Shown here: positions 6,487 through 14,976 of the stretch, in pieces
How the letters are laid out: every line of letters begins with the position of its first letter
Position numbering within the stretch: the stretch's first letter is position 1
Assembly: GCA_903927685.1 (NCBI GenBank)
Contig: CAIYOB010001402.1
Location: forward strand, 1 to 15,082
From: an uncultured Planctomycetaceae bacterium
Lineage (GTDB): Bacteria > Planctomycetota > Planctomycetia > Pirellulales > Pirellulaceae
Reading direction: 5' to 3'
DNA length: 15,082 nt
The notes under the pieces: model-generated
Told to the model about the DNA's origin: nothing
The model's database searches: none
Seen by the model: only the letters and a program-made list of their open reading frames with translations
Position numbers and translations under genes: made by a program

Positions 6487-6828
6487 GTGACGCGGCCAGC
6501 GGAGGCGGAACTCGCGGACGAAGGCTCGCTGGATTTCCTGGTCCAGGCCGAGCAGCGGCTGGAGCGGCAGCTGAAGGCGGCTCGCGGCCGGGCTGACGAG
6601 CGCGTCCAGCAGGCGCGCGTGGCGGCCCAGCAGCGGCTGGCCCGCGAGCGGCAGTGGATCGCCGCCGACGCCGCGCAACGGCTGGCCGACAGACGGCAGG
6701 CGGTTGACGAGTTGCTGGCCCGCGAGACACAGGTCAAGGAGGAGGAAGTGACGCGAACATGGTCCGGTGGGGAAGCGATCCACGCGGCGTTGGCGGCGCG
6801 GATGCTGGCGGAGGTCTTGGGCCGATGA
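6487..6828 (+). CDS. V/A-type ATPase peripheral stalk subunit H/G
   Basis: A protein of 113 residues starting at the GTG at 6487, preceded by a strong GGGAGGA site. It is almost wholly an Ala/Arg/Glu/Gln-rich helix (about 15-90) with the heptad pattern of a coiled coil (QAEQRLERQLKAARGRADER), ending in a short globular or helical tail (HAALAARMLAEVLG). This matches the small G/H subunit that pairs with subunit E to form the outer stalks, which hold the A3B3 head against rotation. The length is typical of the family. Sequence identity alone would be weak, because coiled coils resemble one another. The call rests on its position directly before subunit I, as in Thermus and many archaea. The stop overlaps the start of subunit I (ATGA, 6825-6828). 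Confidence 0.85.
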   Translation: MTRPAEAELADEGSLDFLVQAEQRLERQLKAARGRADERVQQARVAAQQRLARERQWIAADAAQRLADRRQAVDELLARETQVKEEEVTRTWSGGEAIHAALAARMLAEVLGR

Positions 6829-8702
6829 TCGTCCCGATGTGCAAGCTCCAGGTGGTGACGTTAGACGAACCGTTCGACCGGCTCGTCCAGGGATTGCAGC
6901 AGCTGGGCTATCTGCACCTGGAGCCCGTCGCGGTCACTCCGCCGGCACTGACAGGCGCCCTGCAACGCATGCAGTTGAGCGAAGCCGATCGGCAGCGGCG
7001 GGAACTGCTGGCCGCGGCTCGGCACAGCTTGGACGAAGTGCGTGCGTCTCTGGGCCCGCTGCCCACACCGCAGGACGCGCCGGCCGGGCCGCCGCGAGAA
7101 CCGGCCGAAATTCTCGCCCTGGCGGTCACGCTGCTGCACCGCGTCCGGGCGTTGCGGCGGCGGCGGCGAAACCTGGACCGGGACGGGCGGATCCTTCGCA
7201 GCTACCTGGGCACAGGGCCTCCGCTGCCCCCGCACGGACAGGCCCCACAGATCTTGTTGTTGACCGCCCCGAGCGCCGATCGCCTGGTCTTTCAGACGCT
7301 GCGGGCGCGGTTGCGGAAGCTCACCCCGCAGCCCCGCTGGCGCCTGTACCGCCTGGAAAGCGGGCCCCGCTTGGCGATCGTCGCCTGCTCGCCCTCCAAT
7401 CTGCCGGCCGTGCGCCAGGCCGCGTGGCAAGCCGGGGCGCTCGAAGTCCAACGGGAGGCGGCGGCCTCCGGCGGTCCGGAAACCGCACGGCTGAACTGGC
7501 TGCAGGCCGAGGTCGACGCCCTGCCCCGGCGGCGGGACGAACAGGAGCGGGCCTGGGAGCGTCTCCGCAGGCAAGCCGCCCAGTCGACGGCGGCCTTGGA
7601 GCGTCAATGCCTTCAGGAGGCCCAGCGACTGGACGCCAAGAGCAGCTTTGCGGAAGGCGCCTTGCTGCGTGTCCTGCACGCTTTCGTGCCGGCTGACAAG
7701 AAGGATGAGGTGCTCCGCCGCGCGGCGGAGTTGACGGCCGGCCAAGTGGAAACGGCCGAACTGGAGCTCGGGCCGCGTCCGGAGGATGTGCCGGTCGTCC
7801 TGCACAATCCGGGCTTCGCCCGCCCCTTCGAACTGCTCCTGGGGATCTTTCCTCCGCCGACCTACGGCAGCCTGGACCCCACGATCGTGAACGCGGTGGG
7901 GGTGCCGTTGCTGTTCGGGCTGATCGTGGGCGACATCGCCTACGGAGCGATCCTCCTGGGCGCTGCGTGCTGGTTGCGGTGGCGGTACCGACACCAGCGG
8001 CTGGTCCACGCCGCCGGCACGATTGGCATGTATTGCGCCGCCAGTGCGATCTGCTTCGGCTTCTTGTACGGCGAGCTATTCGGATCGCTGGGGCACTGGC
8101 TGGGGCTGCCCCCGCTGGTCCGCCGGGATCGGCCGGAGGACCTGATCTGGCTGCTGAAGATGGCGGTCGCCGTGGGCGTAACCCACGTGGGCTTGGGGTT
8201 GTGTCTGGGGCTGAGGGCAGCGCGGCGGGTGGCGGATCGGCAGGTGTTTCACGAGCGTCTGGGGCAACTGCTGTGCCTGAGTGGCGCGGTGCTGCTGGCC
8301 TGCGGACTGTGGCTGGGCCAAGCCTGGTGGCTGGCCGGTGCGGCTCTGTGCCTGATCGTGGGCGGGGCCGTCTTGCTGTGCGGCGCAGGGGTTGCCGGAC
8401 TGTTGGAGGTGTTCAGCCTGGCCGGCAACATCCTCTCCTACTCGCGTCTGATGGCCCTGGGCGCGGCGTCCGTGATCTTGGCCCTGGTCGCCAATCGACT
8501 GTTCGCCCGGTTGGACTACGGCCTGAGCGGCTTGCTGATGGCTGCGGCCTTGCACGGTTTGAACATCGTGATCGCCGCGTTCAGTCCCACGATTCATACC
8601 TTGCGTCTGCACTACGTCGAGTTCTTTACCAAGTTCTATCGGCCCGAAGGCCGCGACTACGTGCCGTTCGGAGTTCGATCCGGATTCCTGGAGCAAGGAT
8701 AG
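6825..8702 (+). CDS. V/A-type ATPase membrane stator subunit I (a-subunit homologue)
   Basis: A protein of 625 residues. The ATG at 6825 overlaps the stop of the preceding gene. A longer frame opening at 6759 lies inside that gene and was rejected. The N-terminal half (1-about 325) is cytoplasmic and helical, Arg/Gln-rich with two coiled parts (about 45-125 and 220-275). From about 355 a membrane domain of seven or eight helices follows. Family landmarks are FELLLGIFPPPTYGSLDPT at its start, FGLIVGDIAYGAILL, then LSYSRLMALGAASV and HTLRLHYVEFFTKFY. R541 and R594 in the last two should correspond to the two buried arginines that face the rotor glutamate in ion transport. The subunit forms the two half-channels next to the K ring and anchors the peripheral stalks. 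Length and motifs are normal, and it should be functional. Confidence 0.95.
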   Translation: MIVPMCKLQVVTLDEPFDRLVQGLQQLGYLHLEPVAVTPPALTGALQRMQLSEADRQRRELLAAARHSLDEVRASLGPLPTPQDAPAGPPREPAEILALAVTLLHRVRALRRRRRNLDRDGRILRSYLGTGPPLPPHGQAPQILLLTAPSADRLVFQTLRARLRKLTPQPRWRLYRLESGPRLAIVACSPSNLPAVRQAAWQAGALEVQREAAASGGPETARLNWLQAEVDALPRRRDEQERAWERLRRQAAQSTAALERQCLQEAQRLDAKSSFAEGALLRVLHAFVPADKKDEVLRRAAELTAGQVETAELELGPRPEDVPVVLHNPGFARPFELLLGIFPPPTYGSLDPTIVNAVGVPLLFGLIVGDIAYGAILLGAACWLRWRYRHQRLVHAAGTIGMYCAASAICFGFLYGELFGSLGHWLGLPPLVRRDRPEDLIWLLKMAVAVGVTHVGLGLCLGLRAARRVADRQVFHERLGQLLCLSGAVLLACGLWLGQAWWLAGAALCLIVGGAVLLCGAGVAGLLEVFSLAGNILSYSRLMALGAASVILALVANRLFARLDYGLSGLLMAAALHGLNIVIAAFSPTIHTLRLHYVEFFTKFYRPEGRDYVPFGVRSGFLEQG

Positions 8703-8714
8703 GAGGCTCGTGCC

Positions 8715-9110
8715 ATGTTCGCTTGGTCCCGCAAATGCATCTGGACGGTTCCGCTGTGCCTGGCCGCCGGCGGCATGACGCTGGCGGCGGTGGGCTTGGC
8801 CGTCCGGGCGGCTGACGATCCGGCCGCCGCCGCGGCACCCGCACCCACTCCGGCCAGGGGCGGCGAGACGACGGTCGCGCCGGAATCGGCCACGGTGAGC
8901 TGGCCGGCGGCCATGCAGCTGCTCGCGGCCGCTCTGGTGATCTGCTTCACGGCTTTTGCCACGGCCCTCACTCAGTGCCGGATCGGCACCGCCGGCGTCG
9001 GCGTCCTGGCAGAGAACCCGAAGCTGTTCGGCAGCGTGCTGGTGTTGTTGGTGGTCCCGGAGACGATGGTCATTCTGGGGTTCGTGGTCGCCGCGTTGAT
9101 GTTGTTCTAG
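8715..9110 (+). CDS. V/A-type ATPase rotor ring subunit K (proteolipid c), single hairpin with N-terminal leader
   Basis: A protein of 131 residues. GGAGG, overlapping the stop of subunit I, precedes the ATG. Residues 1-33 form a basic start plus hydrophobic segment ending near RAADD, resembling a signal peptide as in the Thermus c subunit. A low-complexity Ala/Pro linker (34-60) follows. The mature hairpin is about 63-131: helix one (LLAAALVICFTAFATALTQ), the loop CRIGTAGVGVLAENPKLFG, and helix two with the ion-carrying E116 in VVPETMVILGFVVA. The loop is classic. Helix one is odd, because the usual Gly-x-Gly series is replaced by Ala/Cys/Thr. T117 is followed by Met rather than the Gln of known sodium-binding subunits, which favours proton transport (inference). 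The ring of K subunits carries ions past subunit I and turns with C, D and F. Confidence 0.93.
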   Translation: MFAWSRKCIWTVPLCLAAGGMTLAAVGLAVRAADDPAAAAAPAPTPARGGETTVAPESATVSWPAAMQLLAAALVICFTAFATALTQCRIGTAGVGVLAENPKLFGSVLVLLVVPETMVILGFVVAALMLF

Positions 9111-9148
9111 CGTTGCCCGGCGGAGCCTTGTCCGTGGAGGTAAAGGTC

Positions 9149-9742
9149 ATGGCCGAACACCGCTTGCTGGCCGCCATGCAAGACGAAGTCGCTGCCAAGA
9201 TCGCCGCCGTCGAACGCGAGGCCGAGGAAACGATCCGGGGCATCGACGCGGCCGTCGACCAGGCCCTGGCCGCCGAACGAGCCGAGGCCGAAACGCGGTT
9301 GCGGGATCTGGCGGACGAATACGAACGTCGCGCCCGACGGCAGCGAGAGCAAGACTGGCGGTCCCGGATTCGGGAACTGCAGTTCAAGTTCGTCGAGCAG
9401 GCATTCCACGCCTTGGCACTCGGCGCGGCCGAAATCCGCCGCCGCGATGACTATCCCGAGATCTGGGCGCACTGGTTTCAGGAAGCTCTGGCGGTGTACG
9501 GCCGCGAGCAAGCGGACGCGCCGATCCTCCGGACGGCTCCCGCCGATCGGCACGTGGCAGACCGGTACGCGACTGCGGTGGCGAGCGTCGAAGTGCGCGA
9601 GTCGCTCGCTGATGGTCTCGAATTGCTCAGTCCCGACGGCCGAGTCCGCGTCGTGAACACCTCGGCCTCGCGCGTTGACCGAGGCCGCGACGAATTTCTC
9701 AAGATGATCGCGGATACGTTCCAGGAGCGTGTGAGCACATGA
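9149..9742 (+). CDS. V/A-type ATPase peripheral stalk subunit E
   Basis: A protein of 197 residues, normal for the family. The ATG at 9149 has GGAGGT about 8 bases upstream. An in-frame GTG at 9134 is possible but would consume that site. Residues 8-80 are a long Glu/Arg/Ala-rich helix (VEREAEETIRGIDAAVDQAL) that pairs with subunit H/G. Residues about 85-197 form the C-terminal domain with the family pattern LADGLELLSPDGRVRVVNTS followed by SRVDRGRDEFLKMI. It clamps the top of the catalytic head to the stalk. The stop overlaps the start of subunit C (ATGA, 9739-9742), so translation is probably coupled. A 38-base gap separates it from K. Confidence 0.92.
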   Translation: MAEHRLLAAMQDEVAAKIAAVEREAEETIRGIDAAVDQALAAERAEAETRLRDLADEYERRARRQREQDWRSRIRELQFKFVEQAFHALALGAAEIRRRDDYPEIWAHWFQEALAVYGREQADAPILRTAPADRHVADRYATAVASVEVRESLADGLELLSPDGRVRVVNTSASRVDRGRDEFLKMIADTFQERVST

Positions 9743-10842
9743 AACCGCCGACGGCCGCCGTCAACACGGGCGGAACTCGGATGCACACGGACATGGGCTA
9801 TGTTTGTGCGCGACTGCGAGCCCGCGCGCAGCGTCTGCTGGCCGCCCCGGCCCTGGAGGCCTTGCGCGGGTTGCCGACCCTCGCCGAGCTGTTCTCCGCG
9901 TTGCTGCCTACTGAGTATGGCCCGTCGCTGAAGACTCGCGTCTTGGATGTCAACGCTCTGGGCGAATGGGAGGCCGCGTTCACGGCCACGTTTGCGCGCC
10001 GCGTCAGCCAGGTGCGTGCCTGGATCGACGCGACGGTTCCGGCGTATGCCTATCTGGTCGACGGCGAGTGGGACGTGCATCACTTGCGGGCGCTGGTGCG
10101 ACGGCTCGACCAGCCGGGAACGGAACGGGCCGTCGGCCCGGAATTCGTCCCCCTGGGGGCCATGACGCGCGAACGCTACGACACGGCCCTGGCGGCGCAG
10201 TCGCCCGCCGAACTCTGCACGTTGCTTCAGCCCTGGCTGCCCGCGTGGTCAGCGTGTCTGCGGTCGTTCCTCGAACCGCCACGCCAGCCGCCGCTCGGCT
10301 GGCGGGAAATCGAATTGCAGCTGGACGACGAGCATTTTCGGCGGCTGGCCCGCTGTGCCCGCCGGCTCGGCCGTTGGGACGACGCCGCGATCCTGCGGCG
10401 CTACGTTGCCCTGCTGATCGATCTGACGAACGTGCGCACGGCCTTGCGGTTCCTGGGCCGGCATCTGCCGCAGGACCAAGTCTTCAGGTTCTACGTGCCG
10501 GGCGGCACCTTGACCGGGGCGGAGTTTGTCGCCCTGCTGGCCGCGGACAGCAACGAGGGCATATGCCGTCGCCTGCCTCGGGGAGCCTTGCGAGCGGCGG
10601 TGGGGCAGGGGTTGGCGAGGGCCGCGAGCACAGGGCGCGTCTCGGCGTTCGAGCGGTGGGGCGACGAACGGCTGCTGCAACTGACCCAGCGTCTGGCCCG
10701 CCAGTGCCCCGTCTCGGTGGCGACGCCGCTATTCTATCTAACGCGGGCGAGGAACGAGTGGATCAATCTCAAGCTGATCGCCTGCGGGATTCGCTATCGG
10801 CTGGCGGCGGATCGACTTCGGGAGGGACTGGTGTATGTCTGA
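9739..10842 (+). CDS. V/A-type ATPase central subunit C (d / AC39 homologue)
   Basis: A protein of 367 residues when started at the ATG overlapping the stop of subunit E. In-frame ATGs at 9781 and 9796 would give slightly shorter proteins, and the first 18 residues (KPPTAAVNTGGTR and on) do not resemble the core, so the true start may be later. It is an all-helical soluble protein, divided into three similar repeats in this family. Visible landmarks are GYVCARLRARAQRLL at the start, the pattern VLDVNALGEWEAAF, and near the end NEWINLKLIACGIRYRL (339-355), the conserved last segment that reads the membrane arm. The funnel-shaped subunit sits on the K ring and receives the D/F shaft. The last 8 bases overlap the F gene. 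Confidence 0.9.
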   Translation: MKPPTAAVNTGGTRMHTDMGYVCARLRARAQRLLAAPALEALRGLPTLAELFSALLPTEYGPSLKTRVLDVNALGEWEAAFTATFARRVSQVRAWIDATVPAYAYLVDGEWDVHHLRALVRRLDQPGTERAVGPEFVPLGAMTRERYDTALAAQSPAELCTLLQPWLPAWSACLRSFLEPPRQPPLGWREIELQLDDEHFRRLARCARRLGRWDDAAILRRYVALLIDLTNVRTALRFLGRHLPQDQVFRFYVPGGTLTGAEFVALLAADSNEGICRRLPRGALRAAVGQGLARAASTGRVSAFERWGDERLLQLTQRLARQCPVSVATPLFYLTRARNEWINLKLIACGIRYRLAADRLREGLVYV

Positions 10843-11194
10843 GATCGTCATGCTCGCTCCCAGCGAGATGGTGGCCGGATTGCGACTGGCCGGGATGCCC
10901 GTGCTGCCGGCGCGGAACTCGGCAGACGTGGCCGAGCAGCTTTGCGAAATCACGGATCGCGGCGACGTGGACCTCGTGCTGCTGCCGGAACACCTGCTGG
11001 CCGGCCTCGCGCCGGATGCCTATCGCCAGGCGCTGGACAGCGACCAGCCCTATGTCGTGCCGCTGCCGCTGGATTGGCAGGCGACGACCGATGCGCTGGC
11101 CGACTTTCAGACTCGATTGGGCCGGATCCTCGGCTGCCGGATCAACCTGGCGGCGGCCTTGCGCCGACGCCGCGGAGGAGGGCCGCAGCGATGA
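10835..11194 (+). CDS. V/A-type ATPase rotor subunit F
   Basis: A protein of 119 residues, with GGGAGGG ahead of the ATG at 10835 inside the end of subunit C. It has the Rossmann-like alternating pattern of the family: a first strand IVMLAPSE, then VAGLRLAGMPVLPA (the conserved GFRLAG element), a middle strand DVDLVLLPEHLL and a helix with QATTDALADFQTRLGRILG. The C-terminal helix, which binds shaft subunit D, runs into an Arg-rich tail (RRRRGGGPQR) after residue about 108. This is slightly longer than typical. The stop overlaps the start of subunit A (ATGA, 11191-11194). The subunit regulates rotation and ATP hydrolysis. Confidence 0.92.
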   Translation: MSEIVMLAPSEMVAGLRLAGMPVLPARNSADVAEQLCEITDRGDVDLVLLPEHLLAGLAPDAYRQALDSDQPYVVPLPLDWQATTDALADFQTRLGRILGCRINLAAALRRRRGGGPQR

Positions 11195-12945
11195 ACGACA
11201 TCCTGCCTGGACGCATCGTCAAGGTCGCCGGTCCGGCCGTCGTCGCCGACGGGCTGCCGTCCGCCAAGTTGGACGATATCGTCTGGGTCGGCGAGGACCG
11301 GCTGCGGGGTGAGGTGATTCGCGTCCAGCGCGAGCGGGCGGTGCTGCAGGTGTTTGAGGACACGACGGGGCTGCGGGTTGGCGAGCCCGTCGTCAACACG
11401 GGCGAACCGCTATCCGTGACGCTCGGGCCGGGCTTGCTGGGGCAGATCTACGACGGCATCCAGAGGCCCCTGGAGAGCTTGCTCGAAGCGCATGGTGCGT
11501 TTCTGTCCCGCGGCGTCACGGCGCCGGCCTTGCCGCCGGCGCAGCGTTGGGACTGGGAGCCACGTGTGCGGCCCGGCGAGCGCATCGCCGCCGGATCCGT
11601 GCTGGGCGAAATCGAAGAGCGGCCCGGGCGGACCCACCGGGTACTGGTTCCGCCGAATGTCGCCGGCGTGGTCGCTGAGGTGCGGGCTGGTCGGCACAGG
11701 GCCGACGAACCGGTGGTCCGGCTGGAGAGCGGGCGCGAGCTGACGCTGTCCCACCGCTGGCCGGTCAAACGCGGGCGCCCCTGCCGCGAGAAACTCGAGC
11801 CGGGCGAGCCGTTCCTGACCGGCCAGCGCGTGCTCGATACGCTGCTGCCCGTCTGCCTGGGCGGCACCGCGATCATTCCCGGCGGGTTCGGCACCGGCAA
11901 GACGGTGCTGGAACAAACGCTGGCCAAATGTTCCAGCGCCGAGATGATCGTCTATGTCGGCTGCGGCGAACGGGGCAACGAGATGACCGACGTGTTGAAC
12001 GAGTTCCCGCAGTTGACCGATCCGCAGACCGGCCGGCCGCTGATGGAACGGACGATCCTGATCGCCAACACGTCGAACATGCCCGTCGCGGCTCGCGAGG
12101 CATCGGTGTACGTCGGCTTGACGATGGCCGAGTACTATCGCGACATGGGCTATCACGTGGCCTTACTGGCGGATTCGACGTCCCGGTGGGCAGAGGCCCT
12201 GCGCGAGATTTCGGCGCGGTTGGAGGAAATGCCGGGCGAGGAAGGCTATCCGACTTACCTGGCCTCGCGGCTGGCGGGCTTCTACGAGCGCAGCGGCCGC
12301 GTCCGCTGTCTGGGCGCGGACGACCGCATCGGCTCGGTGACCATCATCGGCGCCGTCTCGCCGCCCGGCGGTGACTATTCCGAGCCGGTGACCCAGAATT
12401 CGCAGCGGGTGAGCGGGGCTTTCTGGGCGCTGGATGCCCCCCTGGCCTATCGGCGGCACTTTCCGGCGATCAGCTGGTCGCGCAGCTACTCGCTGTACGT
12501 CCGCCAGTTGGAACCGTGGTTCGCACAGCATGTGTCGGGGGACTGGGCCGAGTCGGTCCGCGCCGTCCGGGAACTGCTGCAGCGCGACGCCGAAGTGCAG
12601 GAAGTCGTCCAGTTGGTCGGTCCGGAGGGCCTGCAGGACCAGGAGCGGATGGTGTTGGAGATCGGCCGCATGATCCGCGAGGACTATCTCCAGCAGAATG
12701 CCTTCTCGCCCGTCGACGCCCGCTGCTCGCTCCGCAAACAACGGGCGATGCTGCGCGCGATCCTGCACTTTCATCGCGCGGCCGACGCCGCCGTCCGCCG
12801 AGGGATGGGGGTCGAGCAGTTGACCGCGTTGCCGCAGCGCGAGGCACTGTCGCGGATGAAAGAGGTCGTGGAAGAGGACATCGAAGCGTTTGTCGACCGG
12901 TTCGAGCAGGAACTGGCGGCGGCGATTGACAAGTTGGAAGCATAG
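11191..12945 (+). CDS. V/A-type ATPase catalytic subunit A
   Basis: A protein of 584 residues, the normal length. The ATG at 11191 overlaps the stop of subunit F and is preceded by GGAGGAGGG. Domains in order: N-terminal barrel (1-75, GRIVKVAGPAVVA), the non-homologous bulge unique to A subunits (about 110-190), the nucleotide domain (about 205-440) and a C-terminal helical domain. The P-loop is GGFGTGKT (231-238; K237, T238), with Gly where Pro is common. The catalytic glutamate E260 lies in GERGNE, and the Walker B strand ends at D328 in LLADSTSRWAEALREIS. Other signatures are MPGEEGYPTYLASRLAGFYER and SPPGGDYSEPVT. Catalytic residues are all intact. It hydrolyses or makes ATP together with B. 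There are only 7 bases between its stop and the B start. Confidence 0.97.
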   Translation: MNDILPGRIVKVAGPAVVADGLPSAKLDDIVWVGEDRLRGEVIRVQRERAVLQVFEDTTGLRVGEPVVNTGEPLSVTLGPGLLGQIYDGIQRPLESLLEAHGAFLSRGVTAPALPPAQRWDWEPRVRPGERIAAGSVLGEIEERPGRTHRVLVPPNVAGVVAEVRAGRHRADEPVVRLESGRELTLSHRWPVKRGRPCREKLEPGEPFLTGQRVLDTLLPVCLGGTAIIPGGFGTGKTVLEQTLAKCSSAEMIVYVGCGERGNEMTDVLNEFPQLTDPQTGRPLMERTILIANTSNMPVAAREASVYVGLTMAEYYRDMGYHVALLADSTSRWAEALREISARLEEMPGEEGYPTYLASRLAGFYERSGRVRCLGADDRIGSVTIIGAVSPPGGDYSEPVTQNSQRVSGAFWALDAPLAYRRHFPAISWSRSYSLYVRQLEPWFAQHVSGDWAESVRAVRELLQRDAEVQEVVQLVGPEGLQDQERMVLEIGRMIREDYLQQNAFSPVDARCSLRKQRAMLRAILHFHRAADAAVRRGMGVEQLTALPQREALSRMKEVVEEDIEAFVDRFEQELAAAIDKLEA

Positions 12946-12952
12946 GGCTCAC

Positions 12953-14332
12953 ATGGACCTGGTCACCACCTACTACCGCGATGTCACGCGTGTTTCCGGC
13001 CCGCTGGTGTTCCTCGCAGGCGGCGGACGATTCGGCTACGGCGCGATGCTGGACCTGGTGCTGCCCGACGGCGAGGTGCGGACGGGCCAGGTGCTGGAAG
13101 CATCGGACGAATTGACGCTGGTGCAGGTCTTGGAGGGCACCTCGCAAATCGGGCCCGCCGGCACGGAGGTCTCGTTTCGCGAAGCGGCGGCCACGATCAA
13201 GTTGTCACCGTTCCTGTTGGGCCGCGTACTGAGCGGCAGCGGCCACCCTCGCGACGGCCGCCCGGAAGTCAGCTACCAGCAGCGGCGCTCGATTCACGGC
13301 GCGCCGCTGAATCCGGTTGCCCGGCAACAGCCGCGGATGTTCATCGAAACCGGCCTGTCCGCCATCGACGGCTTCAATACCTTGGTCCGCGGACAGAAGC
13401 TGCCGGTGTTCTCCGGGCCGGGGCTGCCAGCGAACGAGATCATCGGCTTTATCCTTGAACACGCCCGGATCGCGGGGGCGGGCGAAGAGCAGAATCTGGC
13501 CGTGATCTTCGCCGCGATGGGCATCACGCACCGCGAGGCCACAGCCTACTTGTCGCGGCTCCGGGACACGGAAGCCAGTCAGCGCGTGCTCACCTTTCTG
13601 AACTTGGCCGACGATCCGGTCATTGAGCGGCTGATCACCCCCCGGTACGCCCTGACCGCGGCCGAGTATTTCGCCTTTACGCTCGGCCTGCACGTGCTGG
13701 TGGTCCTGGCCGACATGACGAACTATTGCGAGGCCCTGCGGGAAGTCTCCGGGGCCCGCGAAGAGATTCCCGGCCGCCGCGGGTATCCGGGCATGATGTA
13801 CACGGACTTGGCCTCGCTCTACGAGCGGGCCGGGGCGGTCACAGGCTCGTCCGGCTCGATCACCCAGATCCCTGTGGTCACCATGCCGGACGACGACATC
13901 ACGCATCCCATCGTCGACTTGACAGGCTACATCACCGAAGGCCAACTCGTGCTCAGCCGGGCGCTGCACCAGAAAGGCGTCTTCCCGCCGGTCGACGTGC
14001 TGCCGAGCCTGTCCCGGTTGATGAACAACGGCATCGGAGCCGGCCACACCCGCGAGGACCACCGCGCGTGGGCGAACCAGTTGTACGCCTGCTATGCCAA
14101 CGGCATCGAGGTGCGGCGGTTGGTCGCGATCATCGGCGAGGACGCGTTAGCCGAAGCCGACCGCCGCCACCTGGTGTTCGCCGAGCGGTTCGAACGTGAG
14201 TTGGTGCACCAGGGAACCGCCCGCCGCTCGATCGCCGAGACACTGGACAAGGGCTGGGAACTGCTGCGCATGCTGCCCCGATCCGAACTGACGCGGATCG
14301 ATCGCCAACTCCTGGAACGGAACTATCCATGA
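12953..14332 (+). CDS. V/A-type ATPase non-catalytic subunit B
   Basis: A protein of 459 residues, the usual length. The ATG at 12953 was chosen because the conserved start (TTYYRDVTRVSGPLVFLAG) begins there. A longer frame from 12890 overlaps subunit A. Only a weak AGGG ribosome site is present, so translation may depend on the upstream gene. The P-loop is degenerate (SGPGLPANE, 154-162), as expected for B. The arginine finger is R355 in SLSRLMNNGIGAGHTRED. The signatures RRGYPGMMYTDLASLYERAG and SITQIPVVTMPDDDITHPI are complete. It completes the catalytic site at the A/B interface and alternates with A in the hexamer. The stop overlaps the D start (ATGA, 14329-14332). Confidence 0.97.
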   Translation: MDLVTTYYRDVTRVSGPLVFLAGGGRFGYGAMLDLVLPDGEVRTGQVLEASDELTLVQVLEGTSQIGPAGTEVSFREAAATIKLSPFLLGRVLSGSGHPRDGRPEVSYQQRRSIHGAPLNPVARQQPRMFIETGLSAIDGFNTLVRGQKLPVFSGPGLPANEIIGFILEHARIAGAGEEQNLAVIFAAMGITHREATAYLSRLRDTEASQRVLTFLNLADDPVIERLITPRYALTAAEYFAFTLGLHVLVVLADMTNYCEALREVSGAREEIPGRRGYPGMMYTDLASLYERAGAVTGSSGSITQIPVVTMPDDDITHPIVDLTGYITEGQLVLSRALHQKGVFPPVDVLPSLSRLMNNGIGAGHTREDHRAWANQLYACYANGIEVRRLVAIIGEDALAEADRRHLVFAERFERELVHQGTARRSIAETLDKGWELLRMLPRSELTRIDRQLLERNYP

Positions 14333-14976
14333 CTCAGTCCATCCTTCCCACACGTCTGAACCTGCTGGCTTGCCGCAACCAGCTGCGGTTGGCGCGGCAG
14401 GGCGCGGAGCTGTTGAAACGTAAGAAGGACGCTCTGCTGCACGAGTTTTTCGCGTCGGTTGCCGCGGTTTGCGAGCTGCGAGCCCGGCTGACGGAGACGC
14501 TCCGCCGCGAGCTGACGGCCGCCGTGCTGGCCGAAGCGATCCATGGCAGCCACGCGTTCGCGACGGCCGCGGACGCGACGACCGCGGAGCTGCACGTGGA
14601 ACTGACGCCGCGCCGGATCTGGGGCGTGCCGATCATCGCGTGGCAACACACTTACCGGCCGCAGGGGCCGGCGGCCGGTTCGGCGTCGCCGCGGAGCACG
14701 CCGCTGGCGGTGGACGAAGTCGCCGCCGGGTTTGAACAAATTGTCCGCGATCTGCTGGAACTGGCCCCCCGCGATCTCCGCCTGCGACGGATCGGCGAAG
14801 AGATCCGCCGCACCAACCGGCGGATCAATGCCTTGGAGCAGCACGTCATCCCGCGTCTGGATTCGCACATCCGCCGGATTTCCCGAGTCCTGGAGGAGCG
14901 TGCCCGGGACGACGTCCTGCGGTTGAAGCGGCTGAAGCAGAAGCCAGGGATATCCGGACCGCCCGCGGCGTCGTAA
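14329..14976 (+). CDS. V/A-type ATPase central shaft subunit D
   Basis: A protein of 215 residues, close to the family norm. Its two ends form the long coiled-coil shaft. The N-terminal helix has PTRLNLLACRNQLRLARQGA followed by ELLKRKKDALL. The C-terminal helix has RRTNRRINALEQHVIPRLD followed by SRVLEERARDDVLRLKRLK. Between them lies a less conserved middle (about 75-130) that contacts F. The last 10 residues are a Gly/Pro/Ala tail. The gene overlaps B by 4 bases and appears to be the last gene of the operon within the window. The subunit turns inside the A3B3 head and carries torque to C and the K ring. Confidence 0.95.
   Translation: MTQSILPTRLNLLACRNQLRLARQGAELLKRKKDALLHEFFASVAAVCELRARLTETLRRELTAAVLAEAIHGSHAFATAADATTAELHVELTPRRIWGVPIIAWQHTYRPQGPAAGSASPRSTPLAVDEVAAGFEQIVRDLLELAPRDLRLRRIGEEIRRTNRRINALEQHVIPRLDSHIRRISRVLEERARDDVLRLKRLKQKPGISGPPAAS

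Noticed and set aside
6861..8009. Minus-strand open frame of 382 codons opposite subunit I
   Set aside because: It is a shadow of a gene with clear subunit I motifs. The same applies to the antisense frames at 11410-12156 and 13205-14062 opposite subunits A and B.
10942..11190. N-terminal extension of subunit A by 83 residues
   Set aside because: It would lie within the F gene. The family's conserved start begins at the ATG at 11191, which has a strong ribosome site. Similar extensions of subunits I (6759), E (8975) and B (12890), and of the response regulator on the minus strand, were dropped for the same kind of reason.
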